A DNA stretch of 64,000 nucleotides from Hyphomicrobiales bacterium (lineage in GTDB: Bacteria; Pseudomonadota; Alphaproteobacteria; Rhizobiales; Rhizobiaceae), in NCBI GenBank assembly GCA_900472625.1, contig UCIT01000073.1:19161-83160 (forward strand), written 5' to 3'. The number at the start of each line of letters is the position of its first letter. Position 1 is the stretch's first letter. The notes beneath the pieces are model-generated. The model was not told where the DNA came from. It saw only the letters and a list, made by a program, of their open reading frames with translations, and did no database searches. Shown here one piece after another: positions 53,535 to 62,967 of the stretch. A program made the translations under genes and the position numbers.

Positions 53535-54725
53535 ATGAACACCGTGATTTCCGATCCGCGACCGATATCCGCCGGTTTTAAAGTCGACATATCCCGCGGC
53601 GAACGCATCGGCCGCGTTTCGTCGGAATGGTTTTCGCGTCCCGACGACGAGCGTTATCTGTCGCTTTCCGATCTGCACCATGCCGTCAGCGCCAGGACGG
53701 AACGCGCCCGCGTTCGCACGGTCGAGACGTCCGAGATCCGCGTCGAAGCAACCCGAGACAATGCCGAACGCTTGTCCCTGATCGTTCCCGGCGGACGTGA
53801 ACCGGTCGCGCCAACGCACTGGAGTTACGGGCAGCTCTGCAGCCTGGTTGGCGCACCTGCGAGCTATATGCGCCAGCTGCCAGCACCGCTGGCGGCGATC
53901 AATCTGCAGCACGGGCTTCTCAATCATAACGCCGAACTGGTCAAGACGCTCGAGATGGACGACGGTCGCGTGGAGTTGCGTGCGGTCACCGGTCCCGAAT
54001 ACGGGCGGATCTGGGACAGGGATTTGATCGCGGCCATTATGAACATTGCTGGCAATGGCACGGGCGATACGATCTGGAAGGTTCCGGGTTTGCTCGACTG
54101 GTCTACGATGACCCACAATCCTTTCGTCGACATCACGAAGGATACGACGACGCTGTACGCCAGCGATCGCGACGTCTTCGTCTTTCTCTGCGATGACACG
54201 CATCCGATCGAAGCCGGGCGACTACCGAACGGCGAGCCTGATTTGTATTTTCGCGGTTTCTATGCCTGGAACAGCGAGGTCGGCTCGAAAACGCTTGGGA
54301 TCGCCAGCTTCTACCTGCGAGCCGTGTGCGCCAACAGGAATCTCTGGGGGACCGAAAATTTCGAGGAAATCACCATTCGCCACTCGAAATTTGCCGCCCA
54401 GCGCTTCGCCCACGAAGCCGCACCGGCGCTGACGACCTTCGCCAACTCCTCGCCCGCACCCTTCATCGCCGGCATACGTGCCGCCCGTGAACGCATCGTC
54501 GCCCGAAACGAGGAGGATCGCTCCGAGTTCCTGCGCAAGCGCGGCTTCTCAAAGGCCGAAACCGGCAAGATCATCGAGACCGTTCTTTCCGAGGAGGGAA
54601 GACCACCGGAGTCGATTTTTGACTTTGTGCAGGGCATCACCGCCCTTGCGCGGGGAAAGTCGCATCAGGACAGCCGGCTCGAGCTTGAAGGCAAGGCGAA
54701 GAGACTGCTCGAAAGCGCGGCCTGA
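53535..54725 (+). CDS. DUF932-domain protein
   Basis: A 396-aa protein of the DUF932 family, found on many plasmids and phages, with blocks such as HWSYGQLCSLVGAPASYMRQLP, RAVTGPEYGRIWD and GIASFYLRAVCANRNLWG. The function is unknown; it is often in conjugation or plasmid-housekeeping blocks. The start at 53535 has CAGGAG 9 bp upstream; the open frame extends further but without support. Confidence 0.85.
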   Translation: MNTVISDPRPISAGFKVDISRGERIGRVSSEWFSRPDDERYLSLSDLHHAVSARTERARVRTVETSEIRVEATRDNAERLSLIVPGGREPVAPTHWSYGQLCSLVGAPASYMRQLPAPLAAINLQHGLLNHNAELVKTLEMDDGRVELRAVTGPEYGRIWDRDLIAAIMNIAGNGTGDTIWKVPGLLDWSTMTHNPFVDITKDTTTLYASDRDVFVFLCDDTHPIEAGRLPNGEPDLYFRGFYAWNSEVGSKTLGIASFYLRAVCANRNLWGTENFEEITIRHSKFAAQRFAHEAAPALTTFANSSPAPFIAGIRAARERIVARNEEDRSEFLRKRGFSKAETGKIIETVLSEEGRPPESIFDFVQGITALARGKSHQDSRLELEGKAKRLLESAA

Positions 54726-54765
54726 TGACGTCCCTGACCACCCATACTCATCCACGCTTTCATCG

Positions 54766-54787
54766 CCCGGCCATCGCGCCGGGTTTT
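54766..54787 (+). terminator. Hairpin with T-run in front of the next gene
   Basis: CCCGGC (54766-54771) pairs with GCCGGG (54778-54783), 6-nt loop, then TTTT; the next ribosome site (GGAAAGGAAAC) follows. Same layout as at 52055 and 53482. Confidence 0.6.
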
Positions 54788-54810
54788 CCCGTTCCCGGAA
54801 AGGAAACATC

Positions 54811-55812
54811 ATGACCACGCTTGAAACGAGGATCCACAGCCATCCGCCCCTTCCCCTGGCAGACATCAGCCTGCTCGAAATGCTGATCCTCACCAATGTG
54901 CTCGAGTGCAGCGAAACCGAAGAGGGTCTTGTCCTGTTCACGGATGTCGGACCGACCAATCCGATCCGTGTGCCGCGCGGCGAGCTGGTCGCCGCGTTTG
55001 GTGCCTCAGCGAAGAATGCCAAGGATCCGGTCAACGTCTTCATCGCCGACCGTGTGCTCGCTCTTCTACCGGCAGGCGGCAACGTGGTCGAGGACGATGT
55101 GATGGTTGACATCGACCTTAGCCAATTCCAGTGGCAGTTTGTGGTGCAGGGTATCGTCGCGCGAACACCGGATCTACACGAGGTCGTGGTAATCCAATGG
55201 ACGAACCACCCCTCGCAACGTCCGGAGAGTTTTGGCGCCAGCGTTTCGCTGATCACCGCCAAGGCGATCTATCACGCGACGAGTGAGGATATTCTCGACC
55301 GGTTCCGGCTTCAGGAAAAAGGCCTCCGGCCTGCAGCATCGTCGGTTCCGTCTCGCCAAGACAACGCGGCTCTGGCCGGTACCGCTGCAAGCCCCACGTT
55401 CACGGTGCAAGAGATCGAGACCGCTCTGTGCCTCTGGGAGGCGATGCTTTATTTCCGCGGTCTGCATCAGGATGAACGGCTGGTCCCGGACACCATCGCC
55501 CGCATGTCGGAACTGTGGGATGCCGTCGGATGGCAGGGGATGCGGTCCCAGGTCCGCGAGATCGTCCCCCTCGCACTCGCCGTCTATGACGACATCTGCG
55601 AGGAGCTTGAGGAAGAGGGGTTCACCTTCGATTTCGATTTCGCCCCGGCATTTGTCGAAACCCTTTGCTGGTCCGAGGACGTGGCGTCCCACGAAGGCGA
55701 ACCGGAAGAGTTCCGTGAAGATGTGATGGCAGCCGTCAGGCGCCATCGGCAGGATGTCGTCGCGCGGCATAGGCCGAGCGCCGACCCGGCTTCATGTCAT
55801 GTCGACCGTTGA
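54811..55812 (+). CDS. Hypothetical plasmid protein
   Basis: A 333-aa acidic protein of unknown family. The C-terminal third (ALCLWEAMLYFRGLHQDERL, EELEEEGFTFDFDFAPAFVE) is distinctive of proteins in this accessory block. ATG at 54811 with purine-rich ribosome site. Confidence 0.7.
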   Translation: MTTLETRIHSHPPLPLADISLLEMLILTNVLECSETEEGLVLFTDVGPTNPIRVPRGELVAAFGASAKNAKDPVNVFIADRVLALLPAGGNVVEDDVMVDIDLSQFQWQFVVQGIVARTPDLHEVVVIQWTNHPSQRPESFGASVSLITAKAIYHATSEDILDRFRLQEKGLRPAASSVPSRQDNAALAGTAASPTFTVQEIETALCLWEAMLYFRGLHQDERLVPDTIARMSELWDAVGWQGMRSQVREIVPLALAVYDDICEELEEEGFTFDFDFAPAFVETLCWSEDVASHEGEPEEFREDVMAAVRRHRQDVVARHRPSADPASCHVDR

Positions 55813-55849
55813 GGAAACGCGTTGGCGGCCGAGCCGCGGCGTTCGCGGA

Positions 55850-57040
55850 TCAGGGAAGCCGCGGGATTTCGCCCTCCGCGACCCGCCAGACCCAGGCCGT
55901 GATCTCCGGCCTCGTCTCGATCATCTCCGCAAGCGCCTGTTCATAATCCTCTCCGGCGCTCGGGGGAACGATGAACATGGCGACTGGGGCCGGTTTCTGC
56001 TCCGGCAGTGTCACCGACACGATCGGCGCATCGCGTGGCAAGTTGAACCGCAAACCCTTGACGCTCTTTCGCTTGAGGTGACCGAGCTTCTCCAGAAGCC
56101 GAAGCTCGTGAATATCCTCGAAGGGCAGCCAGTGCTCGTTGACCACCATCAGCGACACTTCTTCGACCGCCGCAATGCCGGCGGTCGAGACGCCGAAAGT
56201 GGCGATGACGATCAGGTGGAATGCTTCGTTCGAGCGCCACAGTTCAAGCTCGACTTCATGGCGCGCGGCGAGCCGGCGCCAGGCGCCCTCCTCGATCATC
56301 ATCGGAAAAGGCATGTGCCGCACGCCGATCCTCTGGCCCTCGCGCGCGGCGGAAAACTCCTTCACTTCCGCCACGATCATCATCAGCTTGCGTGGACCCG
56401 AACCGGCTGCCTGCACGCCCTTGAGCACCGCGGCGCGCCGGGCGGCGATCCCATCCTTGTCGTCGGAATGAAACACCTCCGGCACGAAGAGCATGTCGGC
56501 CAAAGTCATGCCCCTGGCCGTCATTTGCCCGGCGGCGTTCAGAAGGCTTGTTCGCACCCGGCCCCAGCCACGTCTGCCGGCCCAGGTCGAACGCCACTCC
56601 GTCAGTTCGCCCGCCTCCCAGAGATAATGCAGCATCGCCCGCAACGACAATTTCTTCGGCTCGCTGCGAATGCCGTGTTCGGAGGCTTCGCTTGCCGCAC
56701 CGGGCGCAGACCGAGCCCCGCGCTTCGTCAGTGAGAAATCCAGTTTCAGGTCGGCCTTGCCGTTCGCATCGATCTGGATAGCGTTTCCGATGAGCGGCCC
56801 CAGGCCGGAAAGCTCGTAAGGAGGCTCATAGGAGGGGCATCCGGGATCATGATCCCGACCCGATAGCGGCATCCGTTTGATGAGATACTGGTCGTCGACC
56901 TTGGCGATGTACATCGGCACGGAGGGTTCTTTGCACACGCACATCGGGCGAAGCCGTTGCTCGTAGGCTTGCGGAAGGAATGCTCGCAATTCAGGCGACG
57001 ACTCTTCCATTGCCCGACCATCGATTGTGAATTCTCGCAC
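55850..57040 (-). CDS. DUF1173-family protein
   Basis: A 396-aa protein with the DUF1173 pattern: an N-terminal Cys motif (RPMCVCKEPSVPMYIAKV), a later DPGCPSYEPP that may complete a metal site, and C-terminal NLPRDAPIVSVTLPE. Function unknown; the family recurs beside DUF932 on alphaproteobacterial plasmids. It is the only minus-strand gene in this block and is convergent with the previous gene. Confidence 0.8.
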   Translation of the reverse strand: MREFTIDGRAMEESSPELRAFLPQAYEQRLRPMCVCKEPSVPMYIAKVDDQYLIKRMPLSGRDHDPGCPSYEPPYELSGLGPLIGNAIQIDANGKADLKLDFSLTKRGARSAPGAASEASEHGIRSEPKKLSLRAMLHYLWEAGELTEWRSTWAGRRGWGRVRTSLLNAAGQMTARGMTLADMLFVPEVFHSDDKDGIAARRAAVLKGVQAAGSGPRKLMMIVAEVKEFSAAREGQRIGVRHMPFPMMIEEGAWRRLAARHEVELELWRSNEAFHLIVIATFGVSTAGIAAVEEVSLMVVNEHWLPFEDIHELRLLEKLGHLKRKSVKGLRFNLPRDAPIVSVTLPEQKPAPVAMFIVPPSAGEDYEQALAEMIETRPEITAWVWRVAEGEIPRLP

Positions 57041-57257
57041 CTGTGCTCTCCCGTTCGGATCTCGAAGCTACGCGACTACCAGGAATTTTACTATCTAAAA
57101 ATAGTCAGTAAAGTGCCGCGGTTCCAACGACCTCGGCCTGGAGCAGAGCATTCGCCGCCGCGCGACATGTGCGAGCGCCACGGAGAGATCGACGGTCATC
57201 GGCATTTCGAATCCCTTCGCCCGGCCCATGTCGGACCCATTCCGCCAGGAGGATAAA

Positions 57258-57571
57258 ATGACAATACCCAACCATGCCAGGAGCAATTTCCACACCCTCT
57301 TTCGCGCAGCCGCAGACGGTAACCTCGCCCTGATGGAATGCCTGGATTCCCGGAAAAGCGAACCTCGTTATGTCCTGTGCGCTGTCGGGCACGACGGGAC
57401 AGACCGGTGTTCACACCGTTTGGACATCTCGCCGACGGCAACCCCTACGACGCTTATTTGCCGCCCGATCCTGACAACCCTCAAGGTTTTCTGGTGCTGG
57501 CTCAGGCTCGATCCGAAAGCCGCTTGCCAGCCGCCGAGGACAGGGGAGCGAGCAATGCGGACCAGGCGTAA
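57258..57571 (+). pseudogene. DUF6117-like small protein, frameshifted
   Basis: A strong ribosome site (AGGAGG) precedes ATG 57258. The frame encodes MTIPNHARSNFHTLFRAAAD...ALMECLD...PRYVLCAVG, then loses sense. The expected continuation FTPFGHLADGNPYDAYLPPD is in another frame; one missing G near 57403-57407 (CGGTG for CGGGTG) explains it. Without the indel it would be a small protein of about 104 aa resembling DUF6117. Confidence 0.65.
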
Positions 57572-57961
57572 ACCTCGGCCGGGAGAACAGCCGAACTATC
57601 TCGTCACTCCCTCTACGCGGCAGAGCTTGAGGCGCCCGACCCCGGCAATTATCGTTCGACAACTTCCGGTGCGCCGGATGTCGCGGCACTCGTCCATCCC
57701 GGCATGGTGATCCGCACGTCGTACGGTACGGGCGGAACGGTGATCGGGGTTGAAGGCCCCTATGTCCATCTCGCATCCGATGGCAGGGAGCATCCGCATT
57801 TCACGATCGTCTACGTGCCTTCCGAACGGGTTTGCCGGCACGGCAAGCTCGATCACAACTGGATCAACGAATGCGTTGCTGTTGACGGCCGGATCCTGAA
57901 GCTTCTCGAAGTCAATCTCGACGAGGTCTTTATCGAAGATGCGGACACCGGCCGCAGCTGA
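57555..57961 (+). pseudogene. Hypothetical small protein, probably frameshifted near its start
   Basis: AGGGGAG precedes ATG 57555 (MRTRRKPRPG). After about 12 codons the sense continues in another frame (AELSRHSLYAAELEAPDPGNYRS, then HPGMVIRTSYGTGGTV through LLEVNLDEVFIEDADTGRS). One missing base near 57583-57590 would restore a protein of about 135 aa. If the indel is real, only the 85-aa frame from ATG 57704 can be translated. Family unknown. Confidence 0.55.
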
Positions 57962-58000
57962 CGCTCCGAGGAGACCCACCACCAATCTTCCTTCCAACCA

Positions 58001-58031
58001 GGCCCGGTGCTCCGAAGAGTGCCGGCCTTTT
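58001..58031 (+). terminator. Imperfect hairpin with T-run before next small gene
   Basis: GGCCCGGTGCTC (58001-58012) pairs imperfectly with GAGTGCCGGCC (58017-58027) around a CGAA loop, then TTTT; AGGAG follows before the ATG at 58051. Fourth copy of the hairpin-then-ribosome-site layout. Confidence 0.5.
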
Positions 58032-58050
58032 CGCGTTTCAGGAGAGCATC

Positions 58051-58395
58051 ATGGCCATGCCTGCACTCGACTGCCCCAGCCCGGCTTCTGCGCCGGTCGC
58101 AGCAGTATTCCTCAATTTCCGTTCCCAGATCGTTCGCCCGTCTGTTTCGCCATCGTCTGTTGGGACGGCCCGGGCGATACCCTCTACGCCTTTTGAGGAC
58201 CGCGACGCTTTCGAACATCAACGCGCCACGGCCGAGAGACATTTCGTCCATGTCCATGAGCTGTCGGCCAAGGAAGCGGCCGAATGGATCGCAGCCGGCT
58301 GCAAGGCCGTCCTGCACGAGGTATCGGTCGCTGGCGTTGCGGCATTCGAAAGCCTGAAACTCGCGCCGGCCGAAGCCGGGCGACGGCCTCCTTGA
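58051..58395 (+). CDS. Hypothetical small protein with compensating frameshifts
   Basis: A 114-aa ORF with AGGAG upstream. Between about residues 29 and 47 the protein-like sequence (CFAIVCWDGPGDTLYAF) is in another frame. A missing G near 58136-58141 and an extra T in the T-run at 58192-58195 would restore one uniform frame, continuing EDRDAFEHQRATAERHFVH. So the translated middle is probably not native. Function unknown. Confidence 0.55.
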   Translation: MAMPALDCPSPASAPVAAVFLNFRSQIVRPSVSPSSVGTARAIPSTPFEDRDAFEHQRATAERHFVHVHELSAKEAAEWIAAGCKAVLHEVSVAGVAAFESLKLAPAEAGRRPP

Positions 58396-58492
58396 TCGCC
58401 CAGAGGCAGAGAGGGGCAGGAAAAGGGTGGTCTGCCGGGGCTTGGAGAGCGTCCGGGCGGGCCTATCCTTTTCGCTCTCGACAGGGTTTCCC

Positions 58493-61400
58493 ATGAACAT
58501 CGCCCCTTCCCACATCGCAAACGCAACTACCACCGCGTCCCTTGCTTCCGCCGATAGCGCCAGCCGAGCAGACAAACTCTTCCGTTCCGGTGAAGCGCTT
58601 CTGAAGTCTCTCGAAGATGGCCATCCGATCGGCGCAGCCGATCTCCGCACTGTTCTGACGGACATCTTCGGCGGTTCGGATGCAGAGGGCTTTTGGTCAT
58701 GGAAAGATGCCTACGAGGCGACCGAAGTCGCTCAGGTCCTGTTTCTGCGCAAGTTCGGCGCGGCTATCACCGCCCACGCAAATCCACCGCAGGCAACGCT
58801 GGCAATGCTGACCAAGTTGGCGGGTTTGATCCCGACCCACACGCGGCGCTCCGAGGAAAGCCAACAACTCCAGCAATTTTCGACGCCGGTACCATTGGCG
58901 TATATCGCGGCCCGTGCCGCCGGCATCGTGGCTGATGATACCGTACTCGAACCCTCCGCCGGAACCGGCCAGGTGGCGATCTTCGCCGAACTCGCACATG
59001 CGCGCCTGTCTCTCAACGAATATGCGCCCCTCCGCCACGGCCTCCTGCAGCTGCTCTTCCCCGGGTCGGCCGTATCGCAGCATGATGCCGCCCACATCGA
59101 TGACTATCTCGATCGTTCTATCCGCCCCACCGTCGTCTTGATGAACCCGCCTTTTTCCGCCGGCGTTCATGTCGAAGGGCGTATCGCAGACGCCGCATGG
59201 CGTCATCTCGCCTCCGCCTTCGCACGACTTGCCCCCGGCGGACGACTGGTTGCGATCACCGGCTCAAGCCTCTCTCCCGATAGTCTCACATGGCGCGACG
59301 CCTTCGTCCGTCTGCAGGAGCGTGGCACGGTCCTGTTCAGCGCCGCGATTGATGGCTCCGTTTATGCCCGGCACGGCACGACGATGGAGACCCGCCTGAC
59401 CGTGATCGACAAGATCGCTCCCGCCGATCCGACGCATCTCATCACCTTACACGGCATCGCCCCCGATCTTGAGACCCTGCTGACGTGGATTTCGAGCCTG
59501 CCGCCTCGCTCGCCATCGCCCGCGTCGAACTCCATCGGCGCTCCATTCAACGGAACCAACAGCGCCCGCGCGGCGAAGATGGCCGCCCGAAACACATCTA
59601 CGCCCGCTACCGGATCGGCACCAATCGGGCGTCCTCTCTCCGCTGCTCGCGCGCCGCGCCCTGTTTCCGCACTGTCCCCACGCGTCGATGATACCGTGGT
59701 GGAGCTCTCCTACGAACTCAGCGATGCGGCAGCGATGACCCGCCGCGACGTCACTGAGGGCATCTACGAGCCTTATCGGCTGCAGGCGATCAGCATTCCG
59801 GACGCAAAACCGCATCCGGACAAGCTCGTCGAATCCGTCGCGATGGCATCGGTCGCGCTGCCCAAGCCGAGCTATCGCCCGCACCTGCCGAAGCGCGTCA
59901 TCACCAGCGGCGACCTTTCAGACGCGCAGCTTGAAAGCGTGATTTATGCTGGCGAAGCGCATTCGGGCTACCTCGCCGGTCACTGGTCCGTTGACGCCAG
60001 TTACGACAACCTCAAAGCCGTCAAACCGGAGGATGAGGGGTCTGTCCAATTTCGCCGGGGCTGGTTTTTGGGGGATGGCACAGGTGCAGGCAAAGGTCGG
60101 CAGGCTGCCGGTATCATCCTCGACAATTGGCTCAAGGGTCGCCGCCGCCATCTGTGGATTTCCAAATCCGAGACACTGATCGACGACGCCCAGCGCGACT
60201 GGGCAGCACTCGGCCAAGAGAAGCTGCTGGTCACGCCGTTGTCCCGCTTCCGCCAGGGCAAACCGATCAAGCTCGACGAGGGAATCCTGTTCGTCACGTT
60301 TGCGACGTTGCGCACGGATGAGCGCGAGGGAAAGCGATCGCGTGTCCAGCAAATCGTCGACTGGCTCGGTCAAGAGGCGGTCAGCGGCGAAGCCGCGCCA
60401 GGGGCCGCAAAAGGTTTCGATGGGGTGATCATCTTTGACGAGGGCCACTCGATGGCCAACGCTGCCGGCGGCAAGTCCGAACGCGGCGAAAAATCTGCCT
60501 CGCAGCAGGGCCGTGCCGGCCTCCGCCTGCAGCGCGCGCTTCCCGATGCCCGCGTCGTCTATGTCTCCGCCACCGGCGCTTCGGAGGTAGAGTCGCTGGC
60601 CTATGCCGAGCGCCTCGGCCTTTGGGGCGGCACGGATTTCCCCTTTTCGACGCGATCGGAGTTCATCGCCGCGATCGAAGACGGCGGCGTCGCGACCATG
60701 GAAGTGCTCGCTCGCGATCTCAAGGCGATGGGCCTCTACGCCTCGCGCTCCCTTTCCTTCGAGGGTGTGGAATATGACATCCTCGAACACGAGCTGACCG
60801 AGGAACAGGTTCGCATCTACGATTCCTATGCCGAAGCGTTCCAGGTCATTCACAACAATCTAAACGCTGCGCTCGAGGCCTCCGGTATTAGCAGCAGCAA
60901 GGGAACGCTCAACAAAAACGCCAAAGCCGCCGCCCGCTCCGCCTTCGAAAGCTCGAAGCAGCGTTTCTTCAATCATCTGCTGACCTCCATGAAGACGCCA
61001 GCGCTGATCGACGCGACGATCAGGGACGTGGCGGAGGGGCATGCAGCGATCGTCCAGATCATATCGACCGGCCAGTCCCTGACCGAACGCCGGCTCGCGG
61101 AAATACCGACAGAGGAGTGGGGCGATATCCAGGTTGATGTCACGCCGCGCGAGATCGTTTCGGAATATCTCAACCACTCCTTCCCGACCCAGCTCTTCGA
61201 AGAATACTCCGACGCGGAAGGCAACCTCCTGTCGCGGCCGGTTTATGACGCCAACGGCAATCCGCTGCTGTGCCGCGAAGCGGTCGAGCGCCGTGACGCA
61301 TTGCTCGAGCGGCTCGGCAGCCTGCCAGCGATCCCGACCGCGCTCGATCAGATCGTCCAGCACTTCGGCAGTACCCAAGTCGCTGAGATCACAGGCCGCA

Positions 61401-62962
61401 CCCGCCGCATCGTCCGCCGCGACGACAGCGGCACGATCGACCGGTTCGCCGTCGAGAGCCGGCCGGGTAGCGCCAATCTCGACGAGACCCGCGCGTTCAT
61501 GGATGATGAGAAGCCGATCCTGATCTTTTCCGAGGCAGGCGGCACGGGCCGTTCCTACCATGCCGATCTCGGCGCGAAGAACCAGCGCCTGCGTCTTCAC
61601 AATCTCCTCGAAGCCGGATGGCGCGCCGACGTCGCCATCCAGGGCCTCGGGCGCAGCCATCGCACCAACCAGGCGCAGCCGCCCCGGTTCAGGATGATTG
61701 CCACCAACGTCAAGGCGGAGCGGCGCTTCCTGTCAACGATAGCCCGGCGTCTCGACACTCTTGGCGCCATCACCCGCGGGCAGCGCCAGACAGGTGGACA
61801 GGGGATGTTCCGCTCGGAGGACAATCTCGAATCCCAATATGCCCGCGATGCGCTCCGGCAGTTCTACAAGCTGATCCACAGCGGCGGGGTCGCCGGATGC
61901 TCGCTGGAAAAATTCGAGACGATCACTGGCCTGTCGCTGACTGCGGAAGAGGGCGGTCTCAAGGACGAACTGCCGCCGATCCATACCTTCCTCAACCGGA
62001 TGCTGGCGCTTACCATCGCCATGCAGAACCTGTTGTTCGACGCCTTCGAGCAATTGCTGGCCGCCCGCATCGAGGGCGCGATCGCGGCCGGCGTCTATGA
62101 CAAAGGGCTTGAGACCCTGACGGCGGACCGCATGACGGTGAAGGCCAGACAACTGGTCTACACCCATCCTGTCACTGGGGCGCAGTCCCATCTGCTGACA
62201 ATCGAACGCATGGATCGCAACAAGCCGATGTTACTTGCCGATGCCTTGGGACTCCCCGCGCGCGACCCACGGGCAAAGCTGTTGGTCAACGGCAAGTCCG
62301 GCCGCCCAGCCGTGCAGGTTCCGACGCGCTCGGTCATGCTTGAGGACGGCTCGTTCCAGCCGCGCGTGGCGCTCATCCGACCGATGGACGAAATCCGTTT
62401 CGAGCTGCGGCAGCTCGAAGAAACGAACTGGGAAGAAGTGGATGAGCGGAGCTTTGCCGCCGCCTGGAACGCTGAAGTCGCCGATCTTCCGGAGTTTTCC
62501 CTCTCGACCATGCATGTCGTCTCGGGCCTCCTGTTGCCGATCTGGAAACTGCTGCCGCAGAATTATTGCCGGGTCTATCGGCTTGAGACGGACGAGGGCG
62601 AGCGGATCGTCGGGCGTCTGATCTCTTCGGACGGGCTTTCCCGGCTTTGCCGGAATTTCGGGCTCGATCAAACGGAAGTCGTCAGCGCCGCAGAGGTGTG
62701 GCAATCGCTGCTAGGCGGCTCCGCAGTCGTTGCACTCACCGGCAATATGACGCTGCGGCGCGTCCGGGTGATGAACGACTATCGCATCGAGCTTGCCGGC
62801 TTTACCGACGGGATGCGCGACAGGCTGAGATCCATCGGGCTGTTCTCCGAGATGATCGCCTGGAAAGTTCGGTTCTTCATCCCAGCCTCGAATGACGGAC
62901 AGGCCGTGCTGTCGCGCCTCATGGAACTGCATCGCGTCATCGATGTCGCCGGACGGGGCTGA
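58493..62962 (+). CDS. Methyltransferase / strawberry-notch-family helicase fusion
   Basis: A 1489-aa protein. Residues about 130-340 form an N6-adenine-type methyltransferase: motif I EPSAGTGQ (153-160), motif IV NPPF (218-221). From about 480 onward is a strawberry-notch (Sbno) SF2 helicase: Walker A GDGTGAGKGRQ (about 527-535), DEGH box (about 649), and motif VI-like GRSHRTNQAQPP near residue 1055. The C-terminal third is unassigned. Such proteins are common on rhizobial plasmids and conjugative elements; proposed roles are protection or processing of incoming DNA, which is inference. Start ATG 58493 is chosen; upstream frame is not protein-like. Confidence 0.88.
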   Translation: MNIAPSHIANATTTASLASADSASRADKLFRSGEALLKSLEDGHPIGAADLRTVLTDIFGGSDAEGFWSWKDAYEATEVAQVLFLRKFGAAITAHANPPQATLAMLTKLAGLIPTHTRRSEESQQLQQFSTPVPLAYIAARAAGIVADDTVLEPSAGTGQVAIFAELAHARLSLNEYAPLRHGLLQLLFPGSAVSQHDAAHIDDYLDRSIRPTVVLMNPPFSAGVHVEGRIADAAWRHLASAFARLAPGGRLVAITGSSLSPDSLTWRDAFVRLQERGTVLFSAAIDGSVYARHGTTMETRLTVIDKIAPADPTHLITLHGIAPDLETLLTWISSLPPRSPSPASNSIGAPFNGTNSARAAKMAARNTSTPATGSAPIGRPLSAARAPRPVSALSPRVDDTVVELSYELSDAAAMTRRDVTEGIYEPYRLQAISIPDAKPHPDKLVESVAMASVALPKPSYRPHLPKRVITSGDLSDAQLESVIYAGEAHSGYLAGHWSVDASYDNLKAVKPEDEGSVQFRRGWFLGDGTGAGKGRQAAGIILDNWLKGRRRHLWISKSETLIDDAQRDWAALGQEKLLVTPLSRFRQGKPIKLDEGILFVTFATLRTDEREGKRSRVQQIVDWLGQEAVSGEAAPGAAKGFDGVIIFDEGHSMANAAGGKSERGEKSASQQGRAGLRLQRALPDARVVYVSATGASEVESLAYAERLGLWGGTDFPFSTRSEFIAAIEDGGVATMEVLARDLKAMGLYASRSLSFEGVEYDILEHELTEEQVRIYDSYAEAFQVIHNNLNAALEASGISSSKGTLNKNAKAAARSAFESSKQRFFNHLLTSMKTPALIDATIRDVAEGHAAIVQIISTGQSLTERRLAEIPTEEWGDIQVDVTPREIVSEYLNHSFPTQLFEEYSDAEGNLLSRPVYDANGNPLLCREAVERRDALLERLGSLPAIPTALDQIVQHFGSTQVAEITGRTRRIVRRDDSGTIDRFAVESRPGSANLDETRAFMDDEKPILIFSEAGGTGRSYHADLGAKNQRLRLHNLLEAGWRADVAIQGLGRSHRTNQAQPPRFRMIATNVKAERRFLSTIARRLDTLGAITRGQRQTGGQGMFRSEDNLESQYARDALRQFYKLIHSGGVAGCSLEKFETITGLSLTAEEGGLKDELPPIHTFLNRMLALTIAMQNLLFDAFEQLLAARIEGAIAAGVYDKGLETLTADRMTVKARQLVYTHPVTGAQSHLLTIERMDRNKPMLLADALGLPARDPRAKLLVNGKSGRPAVQVPTRSVMLEDGSFQPRVALIRPMDEIRFELRQLEETNWEEVDERSFAAAWNAEVADLPEFSLSTMHVVSGLLLPIWKLLPQNYCRVYRLETDEGERIVGRLISSDGLSRLCRNFGLDQTEVVSAAEVWQSLLGGSAVVALTGNMTLRRVRVMNDYRIELAGFTDGMRDRLRSIGLFSEMIAWKVRFFIPASNDGQAVLSRLMELHRVIDVAGRG

Positions 62963-62967
62963 CCGCC

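Noticed and set aside
55754..56734. 326-aa plus-strand open frame
   Set aside because: Antisense to the DUF1173 gene; composition is Arg/His/Pro-rich with no motif.
59918..60853. 311-aa minus-strand open frame
   Set aside because: Antisense to the helicase core of the strawberry-notch protein.
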